A stretch of 45,900 nucleotides of DNA from an uncultured Gammaproteobacteria bacterium (GCA_945787105.1 CALZGZ010000137.1:1-45900); one strand, 5' to 3'; numbered from the stretch's first letter, positions 1 through 10,897 are shown. The notes: generated by a model from the letters alone, not told the origin. A program made the numbers and translations.

Positions 1-1454
1 AACACATCGCGTATCGACGGGCTGTCGGTGAACAGCATGACCAGGCGATCAATACCGATGCCCTCTCCGGCTGTCGGCGGCATGCCGTACTCCAGGGCGC
101 GTACATAGTCGGCATCAAAATGCATGGCCTCGTTGTCTCCGGCTTCTTTTTCTGCAACTTGCCTGCGCAGGCGTTCCGTTTGATCTTCCGGATCGTTCAG
201 CTCCGAAAACCCATTGGCGATTTCCCGCCCGCCCATGAATAGCTCAAAACGATCGGCGATCTGGGGGTCTTGATCATTGGTGCGCGACAAGGGGGAGACC
301 TCCACCGGATAGGCCACTACGTAGGTAGGTTCCTGTAGTCTATGTTCGACGGTCTTTTCGAACACCTCTACCTGCAGCTTGCCGACGCCGTAGCTGGGTT
401 TCACGGGAAGTCCAAGGTGCGTGACGATGGTCGCCAACTTTTCGCGATCCTCAATATCAGCCAGGCGCAGATCGGGATTGTGTTGCAGAATCGCGTCTTT
501 GAGCGAAATTCGCGCAAAGGGCTTTGCCAAATTAAGGGTTTGGCCTTGATATTCAATCGCTGGAGCCCCCAGGATCTGGGTGGCCATTTCCCGCAGCAAT
601 TCTTCTGTTAGCAGCATCAGATCGCTGTAATCCGCATATGCCTGATAGAACTCGAGCATCGTAAATTCCGGATTGTGCATCGTGCTGATGCCTTCGTTGC
701 GGAAATTGCGGTTGATCTCGAATACCCGCTCGAAGCCCCCCACCACCAGGCGTTTGAGGTACAGCTCCGGGGCGACACGCAGAAAAAGGTCCATGTCGAG
801 CGCATGATGATAGGTCCGAAAAGGACGCGCCAGGGCGCCACCGGGGATCGCCTGCATCATCGGCGTCTCGACCTCGAGAAAATCCCGTTCGAGCAAAAAA
901 TGACGCATAAAATTAACCATCGACGAGCGGGTGCGAAAGGCCGAACGTGCCGGTTCACTCATGATCAAATCGAGATACCGCTGCCGGTACCGAATCTCCT
1001 GGTCGCTGACACCGTGAAATTTCTCCGGCAGGGGCCGTAACGACTTGGTCAACAAACGGATTTCATCAACGCGGATACTCAACTCACCGGTCTTCGTCTT
1101 GAATAGGACGCCGGACGCACCCACGATATCGCCGGTATCCCACTTCTTGAACTGTTCGTTGTAGACGCCCTGCGGCAGCAAGTCGCGCTGTAAAAACAAC
1201 TGGATCTGGCCGGACATGTCCTGGACGTGCGCGAAACTCGTCTTTCCATGAATACGCCGGCTCATCAAGCGCCCCGCCACCCGTACCCGCTTCGCCAGCT
1301 GCTCCAGCTCCGTAGTGCTTTTCCGGTCGTAATGGGCATGCAGTGCCGCCGCCAAGATGTCGCGACGAAAGTCGTTGGGAAACGGATGACCCTGTTCACG
1401 CAGCGCGGCGAGCTTCGCGCGGCGTTGCGTTATTTGCTCGTTTTCTTCTGTCAT
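1..1454 (-). CDS. lysS: Lysyl-tRNA synthetase, class II (3' end beyond window)
   Basis: It charges tRNA-Lys with lysine in the cytoplasm. Reading the minus strand from the ATG at 1454 gives about 484 codons beginning [18 protein letters not shown]; the family is about 500 residues, so only the last few residues are missing off the left edge. An N-terminal OB-fold anticodon-binding region ([19 protein letters not shown]) is followed by the class II core: motif 2 around [19 protein letters not shown] and motif 3 around [13 protein letters not shown]. The gene lies 54 bp downstream of prfB on the same strand, the prfB-lysS order also seen in E. coli, so the two are probably co-transcribed. The Shine-Dalgarno sequence before the start is weak (GAAG). 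The family call is secure; only the C-terminus is unseen. Confidence 0.96.
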   Translation of the reverse strand, partial: MTEENEQITQRRAKLAALREQGHPFPNDFRRDILAAALHAHYDRKSTTELEQLAKRVRVAGRLMSRRIHGKTSFAHVQDMSGQIQLFLQRDLLPQGVYNEQFKKWDTGDIVGASGVLFKTKTGELSIRVDEIRLLTKSLRPLPEKFHGVSDQEIRYRQRYLDLIMSEPARSAFRTRSSMVNFMRHFLLERDFLEVETPMMQAIPGGALARPFRTYHHALDMDLFLRVAPELYLKRLVVGGFERVFEINRNFRNEGISTMHNPEFTMLEFYQAYADYSDLMLLTEELLREMATQILGAPAIEYQGQTLNLAKPFARISLKDAILQHNPDLRLADIEDREKLATIVTHLGLPVKPSYGVGKLQVEVFEKTVEHRLQEPTYVVAYPVEVSPLSRTNDQDPQIADRFELFMGGREIANGFSELNDPEDQTERLRRQVAEKEAGDNEAMHFDADYVRALEYGMPPTAGEGIGIDRLVMLFTDSPSIRDV

Positions 1455-1508
1455 TATTGCTTCTAATTCATATAGTTATGCTCTGTTACTATAATTTACT
1501 TTATTATG

Positions 1509-2604
1509 TTATACACCGGCCTTGAGGCTGGCTTCAATAAAGCGATCCAGGTCACCATCGAGGACCCCTTGCGTGTCCCCGACTTCGACTCCGGTTCGAA
1601 GGTCCTTGATCCGTGACTGATCCAGGACGTACGAGCGGATCTGCTGTCCCCAACCAATGTCCGCCTTGGTATCCTCCAGCGCCTGTTGCTCTGACCGCTT
1701 GCGCCGCAATTCAGCGTCATACAGCCGCGCTTTGAGCATCCGCATCGCTTCGGCCTTATTACGATGCTGCGAGCGGTCATTCTGGCATTGCACGACAATG
1801 CCCGTGGGCAAATGCGTGATGCGGACCGCGGAATCGGTTCGATTAACATGCTGACCGCCGGCACCACTCGCTCGATAGGTGTCGATCCGCAGATCTGTAG
1901 TGTTGATATCGATCTCGATGTCGTCGGTTACCTCGGGATACACGAATACCGACGCGAACGAAGTGTGTCGCCGGTGGCCCGAGTCAAATGGCGATTTTCG
2001 CACCAGCCGGTGAATTCCGGTCTCGGTGCGCAGGTACCCGTAGGCATAATCGCCGGATACCTTGACCGTGGAACTCTTGACCCCCGCTACATCACCTTCC
2101 GATAGTTCGATTACCTCGGTCTTGAAGCCGCTTCGCTCGGCCCATCGCAGGTACATACGCAACAACATATTTGCCCAATCCTGCGCCTCGGTCCCCCCCG
2201 AACCCGACTGAATGTCTACGAACGCGTTGTGTTCATCCATCTCACCGGAAAACATGCGCTTGAACTCCAGTTCAATGAGATCCCGCTCCAGGGTATCCAG
2301 ATCCTCAGCGATCGACTCGACCGTCTCCGCATCGTCTTCCTGGCGCGCCAAATCGAGCAGTTCCGCAATCTCCCGGCCCTGTTTATCGAGCCGCACCAGC
2401 ACATCGACCGTCTGCTCTAGACGCACGCGTTCTTGTCCCAGTGACTGGGCGCGATTGGGGTCGGACCACACCGCCGGTTGTTCCAGCTCCAGTCGGACTT
2501 CCTCTAAACGGTCCAGTTTGGCCGGAAGGTCAAAGATACCCCCGTAACGCTTCGCTCCGCCTCTGGACATCTTTGAGCTTTTCAATCAGAAAGTTGATCT
2601 CCAT
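1509..2604 (-). CDS. prfB: Peptide chain release factor 2, expressed through a +1 programmed frameshift
   Basis: RF2 recognises UAA and UGA stop codons and triggers peptide release. Translation begins at the ATG at 2604 ([18 protein letters not shown]...), runs 24 codons to an in-frame TGA at 2532-2530, then continues in the +1 frame ([12 protein letters not shown]...) to the stop at 1509. The joined product is about 364 residues, close to E. coli RF2 (365). The SPF stop-recognition tripeptide lies in [15 protein letters not shown] and the catalytic GGQ in [11 protein letters not shown] purely open-frame call would start at 2585 and give a wrong N-terminus. It is upstream of lysS in a probable operon and divergent from the FHA-PilZ gene. 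No strong Shine-Dalgarno sequence is visible. Confidence 0.96.
2529..2545 (-). promoter_or_regulatory. RF2 programmed +1 frameshift site
   Basis: On the minus strand the codons read CGG GGG TAT CTT TGA C. This is the slippery CTT followed by the in-frame TGA and a 3' C, with a GGGGG Shine-Dalgarno-like stretch just upstream at the known RF2 spacing. Established for prfB: scarce RF2 lets the ribosome pause at UGA and slip +1, giving negative autoregulation. All core elements are visible here. Confidence 0.95.
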
Positions 2605-2844
2605 GGTGCACCCATGCTGTCGTAGAAAATGGGGATCGCAGCATACCGGAATTAATCAGCAGATGGTATGTGCATCGTGCGTCATGACTTCTATTTTTCT
2701 TTAAAAATCGGTATCTTAGGCGGGGCAATCGGGCGAGATGCTCAGCCATGGAGTAGGCACTTGGGACGAACGCCCAAATGGGGTAATCTGTTCACTATCA
2801 GAAGGCGTAAGACCTTTGGTGACGATTGATCTGGGGGGTACTCA

Positions 2845-3609
2845 TTGGACATCAGTCTCCGGGACGGAGTAATGGCTGGCGGGGTAATTGTCTTAGCCTT
2901 GATGCTGTGTTGGTCAAGGTTACGCTCGCCATCCAGCAGCAAACGCCCGTACGCTTATCTTTATTACTTGGCTCGACGCAAGCTCGTCAAGTCCAAAATC
3001 GCCACGCCGATATTCCGTATTGGCCGGCATCCCAACAATGAATTACGGCTCAAGGCGCGTACGGTCTCGCGCTTCCACGCTGAGATCGTGCGCAATCAAA
3101 ATGGAAGCTTCAGTATTTATGATACGCGCTCCAAAAATGGAATCAGGGTGGGTCTGCGTCCGGTAAACTCCAGTGTGCTCAAGGAGGGAGATGTCATCGA
3201 CGTCGGCCGGATCCGCTTCCGTTTCACCAAACTTCCGAACGATTACAACCTGTTTCGACACACCGATGTGATAGAGCCGGTACCGACCCGGTTCGAGAAA
3301 CGTCGCCGGCGGTTCGAGCGGCATGACGTTGCGTTCAATGTTCGGCTCTATCACGACGCGTCTGGGTGGCTCAACGGACGTATTCGGGATTTGAGCCAGC
3401 AAGGTGCATTCATCGAGGTCGAGCGCCAGATTACACCACGGGCACCAGTGGATGTCGTGTTTCCCATTTTTTACGGTGCGCAACAACGACGATGGCTGCG
3501 CCTGCCGGGGGAAGTCGTCAGGAAGGATACTGAGGGGGTTGGAGTCTCGTTCATCGAGCTGGACGATGCCGCCAGTAAGGCGCTGCGAACCATCGCTAAA
3601 GCCGCCTGA
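2845..3609 (+). CDS. Membrane-anchored FHA-PilZ two-domain protein
   Basis: This 254-residue protein combines two signalling domains. A hydrophobic segment at about residues 9-23 (VMAGGVIVLALMLCW) probably anchors it in the inner membrane. An FHA domain (about 45-128) shows the phosphothreonine-binding pattern: G60-R61, S75, H78 and N98-G99. A PilZ domain (about 150-245) shows the c-di-GMP motif arginines in RRRRFERHD and the D-x-S-x-x-G motif in RDLSQQG. The start is a TTG preceded by a GGGGGG Shine-Dalgarno run at 2832-2837. It is divergent from prfB and upstream of pntA with a 167 bp gap. By family knowledge it could link Thr phosphorylation to c-di-GMP; its partners and output are unknown. 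Confidence 0.88.
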   Translation: MDISLRDGVMAGGVIVLALMLCWSRLRSPSSSKRPYAYLYYLARRKLVKSKIATPIFRIGRHPNNELRLKARTVSRFHAEIVRNQNGSFSIYDTRSKNGIRVGLRPVNSSVLKEGDVIDVGRIRFRFTKLPNDYNLFRHTDVIEPVPTRFEKRRRRFERHDVAFNVRLYHDASGWLNGRIRDLSQQGAFIEVERQITPRAPVDVVFPIFYGAQQRRWLRLPGEVVRKDTEGVGVSFIELDDAASKALRTIAKAA

Positions 3610-3776
3610 CCGGCGATGTGTTGTGTGCGCCGCACAGCCGGTTCGCGGTCATATTCGATGCAACCAAGCCCGCCGCCATTTTTGTTGCATTGCAACGCGC
3701 CATATAGGAGAATTGCGCGGCGATCCGATAACCCAATCAAACACAACAAGCTTCACAACAATAACCAATACCAAGA

Positions 3777-5336
3777 ATGAGAATCGGAGTTCCCAAAGAA
3801 ATTCACGATGCCGAGCATCGCGTCGCCACCACTCCCGATGTCGTCAAGCAGCTCATGAACCTCGGATTCTCGGTGGCGGTCGAGTCGGGGGCCGGCGCAG
3901 CGGCGAAATTCAGCGACGAAGCCTACCGCGAGGCCGGTGCTGAGGTCGTCTCGGATACCCGCGAGTTGTGGGCCCAGTCCGACATCATTTTGAAAGTACG
4001 CGCTCCCGAAGACCATCCCGAATTAGGTGTTCCCGAGACCGAGTTGTTACGTGAAGGCGGTACGCTGATCAGTTTCATCTGGCCGGCGCAAAACCCGGGG
4101 TTGATGGACAGCCTGGTCGCGAGGCGCGCAACGGTGTTGGCCATGGACTCCATTCCGCGGATATCCAGAGCCCAAAAGATGGATGCCTTGAGTTCGATGG
4201 CGAACATTGCCGGGTATCGCGCCGTGGTCGAGGCCGCTCATCACTTTGGACGTTTTTTTACCGGCCAAATTACCGCCGCTGGCAAGGTGCCGCCCGCCAA
4301 GGTGTTGATTATCGGTGCCGGGGTTGCGGGTCTCTCTGCTATCGGGGCGGCCGGATCGATGGGCGCCATTGTCCGCGCCTTCGACACGCGACCGGAAGTG
4401 AAAGAGCAAGTGGAGAGCATGGACGCCGAATTTCTGGAGTTCGAATTTGAAGAGGAAGGCGGCGGCGAGGGTGGTTACGCTAAGGAAATGAGTAAAGCGT
4501 TCATTGACGCGGAAATGGCGCTGTTTCGGGAGCAGGCCGAAGACGTTGATATTATCATTACTACCGCGCTGATCCCCGGAAAACCGGCGCCGAAACTAAT
4601 TCTCGCGGACATGGTGGAATCCATGCGCGACGGCAGCGTTATTGTCGATCTGGCGGCGGAACAAGGCGGAAACTGTGAGTTGACAGAGCCCGGTCAAGTG
4701 GTGGTCAAACACGGCGTCACCATCATCGGCCATACTGATTTACCCAGCCGGCTGCCGACCCAGTCGAGCCAACTGTATGCAACGAATCTGCGTCATCTGT
4801 TGACGGACCTCACCCCGGAAAAGGATGGAAACATCCAGGTAAACATGGAGGACGAGGCGATTCGCGGCGCTACGGTAATCAAGGAAGGGGAAGTCACCTG
4901 GCCGCCACCGCCGCCCAAAATCTCCATGCAGGCCCCGAAACCTACGCCGGCGCCACAGGCTGCCGCGCAACCGGTGGTGGAGGCGAAAAAGCCGTCCGCA
5001 TGGTTCACGCTGGCGTTCATGGGCGCCGGAATCATCGCCATGCTCGCTCTCGGATCAGTAGCGCCCGCCGCGTTCATGAGTCATTTTATCGTCTTTGTGC
5101 TGGCGATTTTTGTCGGGTACCAGGTGATCTGGTCGGTAACGCCCGCCTTGCATACACCGCTGATGAGCGTCACCAATGCCATTAGCGGAATCATCCTCAT
5201 CGGCGCCTTGCTGCAGATCAGCGCGCCCAGCGGCATCGTGGTGTTTCTAGCTGCCGTGTCAGTGCTCATTGCCACCGTTAACGTCGCCGGGGGATTCCTC
5301 GTCACCCAGCGCATGTTAAAGATGTTTCGCAAATAG
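3777..5336 (+). CDS. pntA: Proton-translocating NAD(P) transhydrogenase subunit alpha
   Basis: Together with PntB it couples proton movement across the inner membrane to hydride transfer from NADH to NADP+. The 519 residues hold the NAD(H)-binding domain I (AlaDH/PNT fold, residues 1-380) with the Rossmann loop [17 protein letters not shown] at 180-196 followed by D203 in RAFDTR. A Pro/Ala-rich linker (about 385-415) leads to about four C-terminal membrane helices. The length is close to E. coli PntA (510). The N-terminus MRIGVPKE matches the family, which supports the ATG at 3777 although no good Shine-Dalgarno sequence lies before it. pntB follows after 10 bp, so the two form an operon. Confidence 0.97.
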   Translation: MRIGVPKEIHDAEHRVATTPDVVKQLMNLGFSVAVESGAGAAAKFSDEAYREAGAEVVSDTRELWAQSDIILKVRAPEDHPELGVPETELLREGGTLISFIWPAQNPGLMDSLVARRATVLAMDSIPRISRAQKMDALSSMANIAGYRAVVEAAHHFGRFFTGQITAAGKVPPAKVLIIGAGVAGLSAIGAAGSMGAIVRAFDTRPEVKEQVESMDAEFLEFEFEEEGGGEGGYAKEMSKAFIDAEMALFREQAEDVDIIITTALIPGKPAPKLILADMVESMRDGSVIVDLAAEQGGNCELTEPGQVVVKHGVTIIGHTDLPSRLPTQSSQLYATNLRHLLTDLTPEKDGNIQVNMEDEAIRGATVIKEGEVTWPPPPPKISMQAPKPTPAPQAAAQPVVEAKKPSAWFTLAFMGAGIIAMLALGSVAPAAFMSHFIVFVLAIFVGYQVIWSVTPALHTPLMSVTNAISGIILIGALLQISAPSGIVVFLAAVSVLIATVNVAGGFLVTQRMLKMFRK

Positions 5337-5346
5337 GAGCTAGTTC

Positions 5347-6741
5347 ATGCCTGCGGGAGTTGTCACCGCCTCATATATTGTTGCCAGCATCTTGTTCATA
5401 CTAAGCCTTGGCGGCTTGAGTCACCAGGAGTCGGCTCGCCGCGGTAATGTTTATGGGATCATCGGTATGGCCATCGCGATCATCGCGACCATCACCAGCG
5501 ATCAGGTGTCGGGATTGGGCCTCATCATTCCGATGATGCTGGTGGGCGCAACCGCCGGGTTCATTGTTGGCGCCAAGGTGCAAATGACCGCGATGCCCCA
5601 GCTGGTGGCGATGTTGCATAGTTTTGTCGGCCTCGCCGCGGTGTTCGTGGGCTTTGCCAACTACATGGACCCCAGCCTGCACTTTGAAGGCACCGAAAAA
5701 ACCATTCATGAGATAGAAATATATCTCGGTGTTTTCATCGGTGCGATCACATTCACCGGTTCGGTCATTGCCTTCGGCAAACTCCAGGCGGTGATCAAGA
5801 GTGCGCCATTGATGCTGCCGGCACGGCACTGGCTGAATCTGGCTGCAGGACTCTTATGTATCTGGTTGGGTGTCGCGTTCGTCGGTGCGGAGAGTATCGG
5901 TGCGGGCCTGCTACCGTTGATTATCATGACCATTATCGCATTCGCTTTTGGCGTGCACATGGTCATGGCCATCGGTGGCGCCGACATGCCGGTAGTGATC
6001 TCGATGCTCAACAGCTACTCAGGCTGGGCGGCGGCGGCAACGGGTTTCATGTTGTCCAACGACCTGTTAATTGTCACCGGCGCACTGGTTGGCTCAAGCG
6101 GCGCGATTTTGAGCTATATCATGTGCCGTGCCATGAATCGGCGATTCCTCGCCGTTATCATGGGTGGATTCGGAACCGAGGGCGGCACTGCGGTGGCCGC
6201 CGCAGATGACGCGGGTGAGGTCACCGCGGTATCGGCGGAAGAAACGGCTGATTTGCTGAGTGCCGCAAAACAGGTGATCATCGTCCCCGGGTACGGCATG
6301 GCGGTCGCTCATGCCCAGCACGCCATTTCCGAAATGACGCAGAAACTCCGTAGCGCCGGAGTCAACGTGCGCTACGGCATCCACCCGGTCGCCGGACGCA
6401 TGCCCGGTCACATGAACGTGCTGCTGGCCGAGGCCAAGGTGCCCTACGACATCGTCCTGGAGATGGACGAGATCAACGAGGATTTCCCGAACACGGATGT
6501 GGCCATGGTTGTCGGCGCGAATGACATCGTCAATCCCTCTGCCCAAGAAGACCCCAACAGTCCGATCGCCGGCATGCCGGTACTTGAGGTATGGAAGGCA
6601 GGCACCGCGGTGGTGTTAAAACGCAGCATGGCCACCGGCTATGCGGGTGTCGATAATCCCCTCTTCTACCGCGAAAACACACGCATGCTGTTCGGCGATG
6701 CCAAGGACAGTATCGAGGCTGTAGTAAAGTCTCTGACTTGA
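5347..6741 (+). CDS. pntB: Proton-translocating NAD(P) transhydrogenase subunit beta
   Basis: This is the partner of PntA. The 464 residues match the E. coli length (462). The N-terminal half holds the membrane domain II, about nine helices beginning [19 protein letters not shown]. The C-terminal third is the NADP(H)-binding domain III with [33 protein letters not shown] and [12 protein letters not shown]. The ATG at 5347 is preceded by AGGAGC at a suitable distance. The gene ends convergently with a minus-strand glycosyltransferase 72 bp away, and no convincing terminator is visible between them. Confidence 0.97.
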   Translation: MPAGVVTASYIVASILFILSLGGLSHQESARRGNVYGIIGMAIAIIATITSDQVSGLGLIIPMMLVGATAGFIVGAKVQMTAMPQLVAMLHSFVGLAAVFVGFANYMDPSLHFEGTEKTIHEIEIYLGVFIGAITFTGSVIAFGKLQAVIKSAPLMLPARHWLNLAAGLLCIWLGVAFVGAESIGAGLLPLIIMTIIAFAFGVHMVMAIGGADMPVVISMLNSYSGWAAAATGFMLSNDLLIVTGALVGSSGAILSYIMCRAMNRRFLAVIMGGFGTEGGTAVAAADDAGEVTAVSAEETADLLSAAKQVIIVPGYGMAVAHAQHAISEMTQKLRSAGVNVRYGIHPVAGRMPGHMNVLLAEAKVPYDIVLEMDEINEDFPNTDVAMVVGANDIVNPSAQEDPNSPIAGMPVLEVWKAGTAVVLKRSMATGYAGVDNPLFYRENTRMLFGDAKDSIEAVVKSLT

Positions 6742-6813
6742 ATTGTAATAACCCCTTGGGCCTGAGTGTGATGATATCTATTGCATGCAGTCGCTATGCA
6801 CAGATTTCATGCT

Positions 6814-7785
6814 CTATTTTGATATGAGATCTTTGGCAAAGCTCAGCCATCCGCGAGCGTATCGATGGTAATAACCGGAAAGAAGTAGATGTGTGCCGTG
6901 CCGCCAGCGGTCGGGTACAGAGTGTCTGAGGGTAATACGTGTTTTGAGAAAATCTATGTAATCATCAAGCATGTGCAGTCTGCGCTCACGTTCTTGTTCG
7001 TCCAACAACTGATTTTCCAATCCGCGCGCCAATATTTTTCGCAGATAGCGCAATTGTTCGATGCGTCTTTCGTAACTCGCTATCATCGAAATCTTCTCTG
7101 CATTGGTAAACGAGGGAGTACCAGCCACTTGTGCGGTATGCTGGCGGTAGAGGGTCAGTACCTCCTCGATCAAGGCCAGCCGGCCATGACAAACAGCGAC
7201 ACTGACTACCCAGCTTTCAAACCACCACTCAGCCAGTTCGTCAGGCTTATCGAGTATCTCCGCTTTGCAAATTGCTCGGATAGCCAAAGTATGCGCGAGT
7301 AAAGGCAGCCCCTTGAGGAACTGCAAAAAATCATCCGCCTGATTCATGGCGTCGGCCAATTGTTTTGACTTCGCATTGCCTCCACGCAAGGTCGTGCCCA
7401 ACGGCTGCAGAAATTTATCAACCAAAGCGCTGTCGGAAGACACAATGGATACATCCTGGCGAGCCAGGAAGAATTTCTCGATAACTTCGATCTTATTGGG
7501 TAGCCAAAAGTCGTCTTGATCGCTGAAAATAATCACGTCACCGCTCGTTGATCGCAGCGCGTTCTGGTAATTCGCGGTAATTCCACAACGGTGGTGATGC
7601 AATAGCTTGACTTCAAACTGGGCTGTTTTTGCAAATTGTCCAACAATCTCCAGGGTGGTATCTCGAGAATCGTCATCTGACATCACCACTTCGTCCGGCA
7701 ATCTCGTCTGTTTTGCGATACTTGCAAGCGTTTCCTTGAGATACGCTTCACCTTGATAGATGGGCATGGCAATGGAAATTCTCAT
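6814..7785 (-). CDS. Family 2 glycosyltransferase
   Basis: The 323-residue protein begins with a GT-A fold: ISIAMPIYQG at the N-terminus, the SDDDSRDT loop and the metal-binding FSDQDDFW about residue 94. Such enzymes transfer a sugar from a nucleotide-sugar donor to a growing surface glycan. Sugar and acceptor cannot be told from sequence. No membrane helix is evident; the C-terminal part is basic and Trp-rich and may contact the membrane. It is followed at distance by a methyltransferase on the same strand, and the pair sits between pntAB and sucCD, an odd place for polysaccharide genes. The ATG at 7785 lacks an obvious Shine-Dalgarno sequence. Confidence 0.9.
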   Translation of the reverse strand: MRISIAMPIYQGEAYLKETLASIAKQTRLPDEVVMSDDDSRDTTLEIVGQFAKTAQFEVKLLHHHRCGITANYQNALRSTSGDVIIFSDQDDFWLPNKIEVIEKFFLARQDVSIVSSDSALVDKFLQPLGTTLRGGNAKSKQLADAMNQADDFLQFLKGLPLLAHTLAIRAICKAEILDKPDELAEWWFESWVVSVAVCHGRLALIEEVLTLYRQHTAQVAGTPSFTNAEKISMIASYERRIEQLRYLRKILARGLENQLLDEQERERRLHMLDDYIDFLKTRITLRHSVPDRWRHGTHLLLSGYYHRYARGWLSFAKDLISK

Positions 7786-7960
7786 AGGAATAGGATTGAC
7801 TGGGGCGGTTTTAAAACGACAGACACCGCGTCAGAATTCGATCATCCGCGCGAACCGCCGTCGTCGTGTACCGTGTAACCCGCATATCTAAAGGCTACAC
7901 CTCTAAGCTATTAACGACGCCCCCGATTGGCACCGTTCACCGCAGCTGGTCGACCCACGC

Positions 7961-8611
7961 TTAGCGCGATTGCTTGAGATCAATAAAAACAGCTCCAATA
8001 CTCACATGACCAGGCTGGAACATCGATCGTCCGAATGTATTGAACGCTTTGTGTACTATTCGACTGTACCAATACCTGAAGCTGGCGTTGCAAGGTGGTG
8101 GAAATCTGTATGCACCATTCGCTTCTTGGAACGCCGATACTGGACCTTTGCCAAGGTACTCAAAATATTTCTGAACGAGATCCAGCTTCCGGCGCTTCGC
8201 GTACTCCTCATAGAAATTGGGCAGTATTCTCCAGGCGTCCATCGGGAAGTTGTGCAGCGGCCACACGGCCGGCGTGATGACTACAATTACCCCCCCTTTC
8301 CTAACAAGTTTACAGGCGTTATCGAGAATGCGAATAGGGTTAAACACATGTTCTAGAACGTTCAATAGTAGTACCGAACCGAGTGGCGCAACGTTGCCGA
8401 ATACCTCCATGTCATCTGCACACTCAAAGTCGGCAACAAAGTCAACACCAGCGCCCGCACGAACGTCCGTGCCATAGTATTCCATTCCATTTGCGCCAAC
8501 CAAATCCCGACAGGTACGGCCACCGTAACCCGCTCCAAGTTCCAATACCGGAGACGACACCACTTGCCGATCAATCAGGCGCCTAACAAATTCGATATCA
8601 TCATCAACCAA
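7961..8611 (-). CDS. Class I SAM-dependent methyltransferase
   Basis: A methyltransferase of the Methyltransf_11/23 type, 216 residues. Motif I is VLELGAGYGGR, the acidic ribose-binding loop is YYGTDVRAG, and the post-motif region reads LLNVLEHVFNP, a common mark of this superfamily. The substrate is unknown; proximity to a glycosyltransferase suggests a glycan or lipid-linked sugar. The start chosen is the TTG at 8611, with GGAG eight bases upstream. The frame stays open upstream as far as about 8690 without an ATG, so a longer N-terminus is possible. A 175 bp gap separates it from the glycosyltransferase downstream. Confidence 0.82.
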   Translation of the reverse strand: MVDDDIEFVRRLIDRQVVSSPVLELGAGYGGRTCRDLVGANGMEYYGTDVRAGAGVDFVADFECADDMEVFGNVAPLGSVLLLNVLEHVFNPIRILDNACKLVRKGGVIVVITPAVWPLHNFPMDAWRILPNFYEEYAKRRKLDLVQKYFEYLGKGPVSAFQEANGAYRFPPPCNASFRYWYSRIVHKAFNTFGRSMFQPGHVSIGAVFIDLKQSR

Positions 8612-8782
8612 GCTTGGTTCTCCGCAGTAACTGACGATCGAATTGTACTTCCCTAGCGCTAAGCGTCGATTTGCCGAATTGAATTACCGTTTACGCCAAG
8701 CAACGAGCCTTGAGAATAAGGACAAACATTCCCCGCATGGGCTGAGATAAAGAAAAACTATGACACTGAGTGATAGATGTGA

Positions 8783-9661
8783 CTAATTCAGACTTTTGTC
8801 CATCAGTTTACCGATGTCGGCCGGATTACGAGTCACACGGATACCCGCATCTTCCAGCGCATTGATTTTTTCGCTGGCGGTGCCTTTCCCACCGGATATG
8901 ATGGCTCCCGCGTGACCCATGCGTTTGCCCGGTGGCGCGGTGACGCCGGCGATAAAGCCCACCACCGGTTTGCTCATGTGTTGTTTTACCCAGGCGGCGC
9001 ATTCCTCCTCGTCGGTGCCGCCTATTTCACCGACCATAACCACGCCCTCGGTCTCCGGGTCATCATTGAACATTCGCATCACATCCAAGTGTTTCACACC
9101 GTTGACCGGGTCGCCACCGATGCCGATGCATGTGGATTGCCCAAGACCAAGTTGTGTCAGTTGGTCAACCACCTCGTAGGTCAGCGTCCCGGAGCGCGAT
9201 ATAACGCCAACCGAGCCCTTCTTATGGATGTAACCAGGCATAATTCCAATTTTGATCTCATCAGGCGTAATTACGCCGGGGCAGTTGGGTCCTACCAGGA
9301 TCGTGTTTTGGTCACGCATCTTGTAGCGAGTCAAAATCATGTCTTTGACGGGCACACCTTCGGTGATGCAGATCACGACTTCCATCCCCGCGTCGACCGC
9401 CTCGTCGATCGCCGCCGCCGCAAATCGCGGCGGGACATAGATCACTGAGACATTGGCGCCGGTTTTGTGTTTCGCGTCTTCCACGGTATCGTAGACCGGA
9501 ATCCCTTCGACTTGCTGGCCACCCTTACCTGGGGTGACACCGGCGACGAAACACGCTTTGCCAAACGCGTACTCGACACAATACTTGGTGTGAAACTCAC
9601 CGGTCTTGCCAGTGATACCCTGGGTCACGACGCGGGAATCTTTATTGATCAGGATGGACAT
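8783..9661 (-). CDS. sucD: Succinate-CoA ligase (ADP/GDP-forming) subunit alpha
   Basis: This TCA-cycle enzyme interconverts succinyl-CoA and succinate with NTP formation. The 292-residue subunit shows the CoA-binding N-terminal Rossmann domain ([13 protein letters not shown]) and the phospho-histidine loop [15 protein letters not shown], with H250 as the phosphorylated residue. The length equals the family norm of about 290. The start ATG overlaps the sucC stop by one base (TAATG), so translation is probably coupled. No clear terminator follows. Confidence 0.98.
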   Translation of the reverse strand: MSILINKDSRVVTQGITGKTGEFHTKYCVEYAFGKACFVAGVTPGKGGQQVEGIPVYDTVEDAKHKTGANVSVIYVPPRFAAAAIDEAVDAGMEVVICITEGVPVKDMILTRYKMRDQNTILVGPNCPGVITPDEIKIGIMPGYIHKKGSVGVISRSGTLTYEVVDQLTQLGLGQSTCIGIGGDPVNGVKHLDVMRMFNDDPETEGVVMVGEIGGTDEEECAAWVKQHMSKPVVGFIAGVTAPPGKRMGHAGAIISGGKGTASEKINALEDAGIRVTRNPADIGKLMDKSLN

Positions 9662-10830
9662 TATCGATCACCTCGTGCAGCAGCCACCACCTTTTCCGCC
9701 GCATCGGCCATGGTAGTGGCGGATGTGATCTTGATACCTGAATTGGCTATGATTTCCCTTCCCTGGTCGACGTTGGTGCCCTCCAGGCGGACCACCAACG
9801 GCACCGACAGATGAACTTCCTTGGCCGCATTGACCAACCCGGCGGCGATAACGTCGCAGCGCATAATGCCACCGAAGATGTTGACCAAAATCGCTTTCAA
9901 GTTGGGGTTTCGCAGCATAATGACGAACGCCTCGGTAACCTGTTCTGTGGTCGCGCCGCCTCCAACATCTAAGAAATTTGCCGGTTCTGCGCCATACAAC
10001 TTAATGATGTCCATGGTCGCCATTGCCAACCCCGCGCCATTCACCAGGCACCCAATGTTGCCGTCCAAAGCGATATAACTCAGGCCATACTTGGATGCCT
10101 CGATCTCATTCGGATCTTCCTCGTCGAGATCTCGCAGCTCCTTAGTTTCGGGATGCCGGAACAAGGCGTTATCGTCAAAATTGAGTTTCGCGTCGAGGGC
10201 AACCACTTTCTTGTCCGTGGTCAGAATCAAAGGATTGATCTCCGCCAACGATGCATCGGTATCCCAATAGACCTGGTAAAGGCCGAGCAGAAACTCGGCG
10301 GCATGGTCTAGGACCGTGGCAGGCAGCCCGATTTTTGCCGCCAAATCTTTCGCCTGTTCACGTCTCAATCCGGCCACGGGATCAACGATCACCTTATGAA
10401 TCTTCTCAGGTGTTAGCGCGGCGACCGTTTCGATCTCGGTACCTCCCTCCGAGCTCGCCATCACTACGACTCTCTGCGCCGAGCGATCCACAACTATGCC
10501 GACATAGAATTCACGCTCGATATCGGCGCCTTCCTCAACCAGCAATCGTTTCACGATCTTCCCGTCGGGACCGGTTTGATGAGTGATCAGTGTCATCCCT
10601 AGGATGTCCAGCGCATGTTGACGCACTTCATCCACTGAGCGCGCCAGGCGCACCCCACCACCTTTGCCGCGGCCGCCCGCGTGGATCTGCGCCTTGACCA
10701 CCCATGGCCCGCTACCAAGTTGTTCCGCCACGGCCACCGCCGCTTCGACCGAGAAACACGCCTCGCCACGTGGGGTCGCGACTCCGTATTTCCTCAAAAT
10801 TTCTTTTCCTTGATATTCATGTACTTTCAT
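9661..10830 (-). CDS. sucC: Succinate-CoA ligase subunit beta
   Basis: The 389-residue beta subunit contains an ATP-grasp fold with [16 protein letters not shown] at the N-terminus, the nucleotide-binding [16 protein letters not shown] stretch, the metal-ligand region AEINPLIL and the C-terminal [10 protein letters not shown] helix-cap loop. It pairs with SucD in the TCA cycle. The length is standard (E. coli 388). The stop overlaps the sucD start. The malic enzyme gene ends 67 bp upstream on the same strand. The usual partner genes sucA/sucB are not in the window. Confidence 0.98.
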   Translation of the reverse strand: MKVHEYQGKEILRKYGVATPRGEACFSVEAAVAVAEQLGSGPWVVKAQIHAGGRGKGGGVRLARSVDEVRQHALDILGMTLITHQTGPDGKIVKRLLVEEGADIEREFYVGIVVDRSAQRVVVMASSEGGTEIETVAALTPEKIHKVIVDPVAGLRREQAKDLAAKIGLPATVLDHAAEFLLGLYQVYWDTDASLAEINPLILTTDKKVVALDAKLNFDDNALFRHPETKELRDLDEEDPNEIEASKYGLSYIALDGNIGCLVNGAGLAMATMDIIKLYGAEPANFLDVGGGATTEQVTEAFVIMLRNPNLKAILVNIFGGIMRCDVIAAGLVNAAKEVHLSVPLVVRLEGTNVDQGREIIANSGIKITSATTMADAAEKVVAAARGDR

Positions 10831-10897
10831 GATATTCGCAGAAATTACCTCATTTGTTTTTTGACGGATATCACAGCTTTCGAAGCACTGTGGGCAA

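Noticed and set aside
2585-2604. Frame disruption in prfB as a pseudogene
   Set aside because: The stop is the conserved RF2 programmed frameshift site, and the joined protein is full length.
7143-7153. GGCGGTAG resembling the ops/JUMPstart element of polysaccharide operons
   Set aside because: It lies inside the coding region of a minus-strand glycosyltransferase, on the opposite strand, with no operon downstream in that direction.
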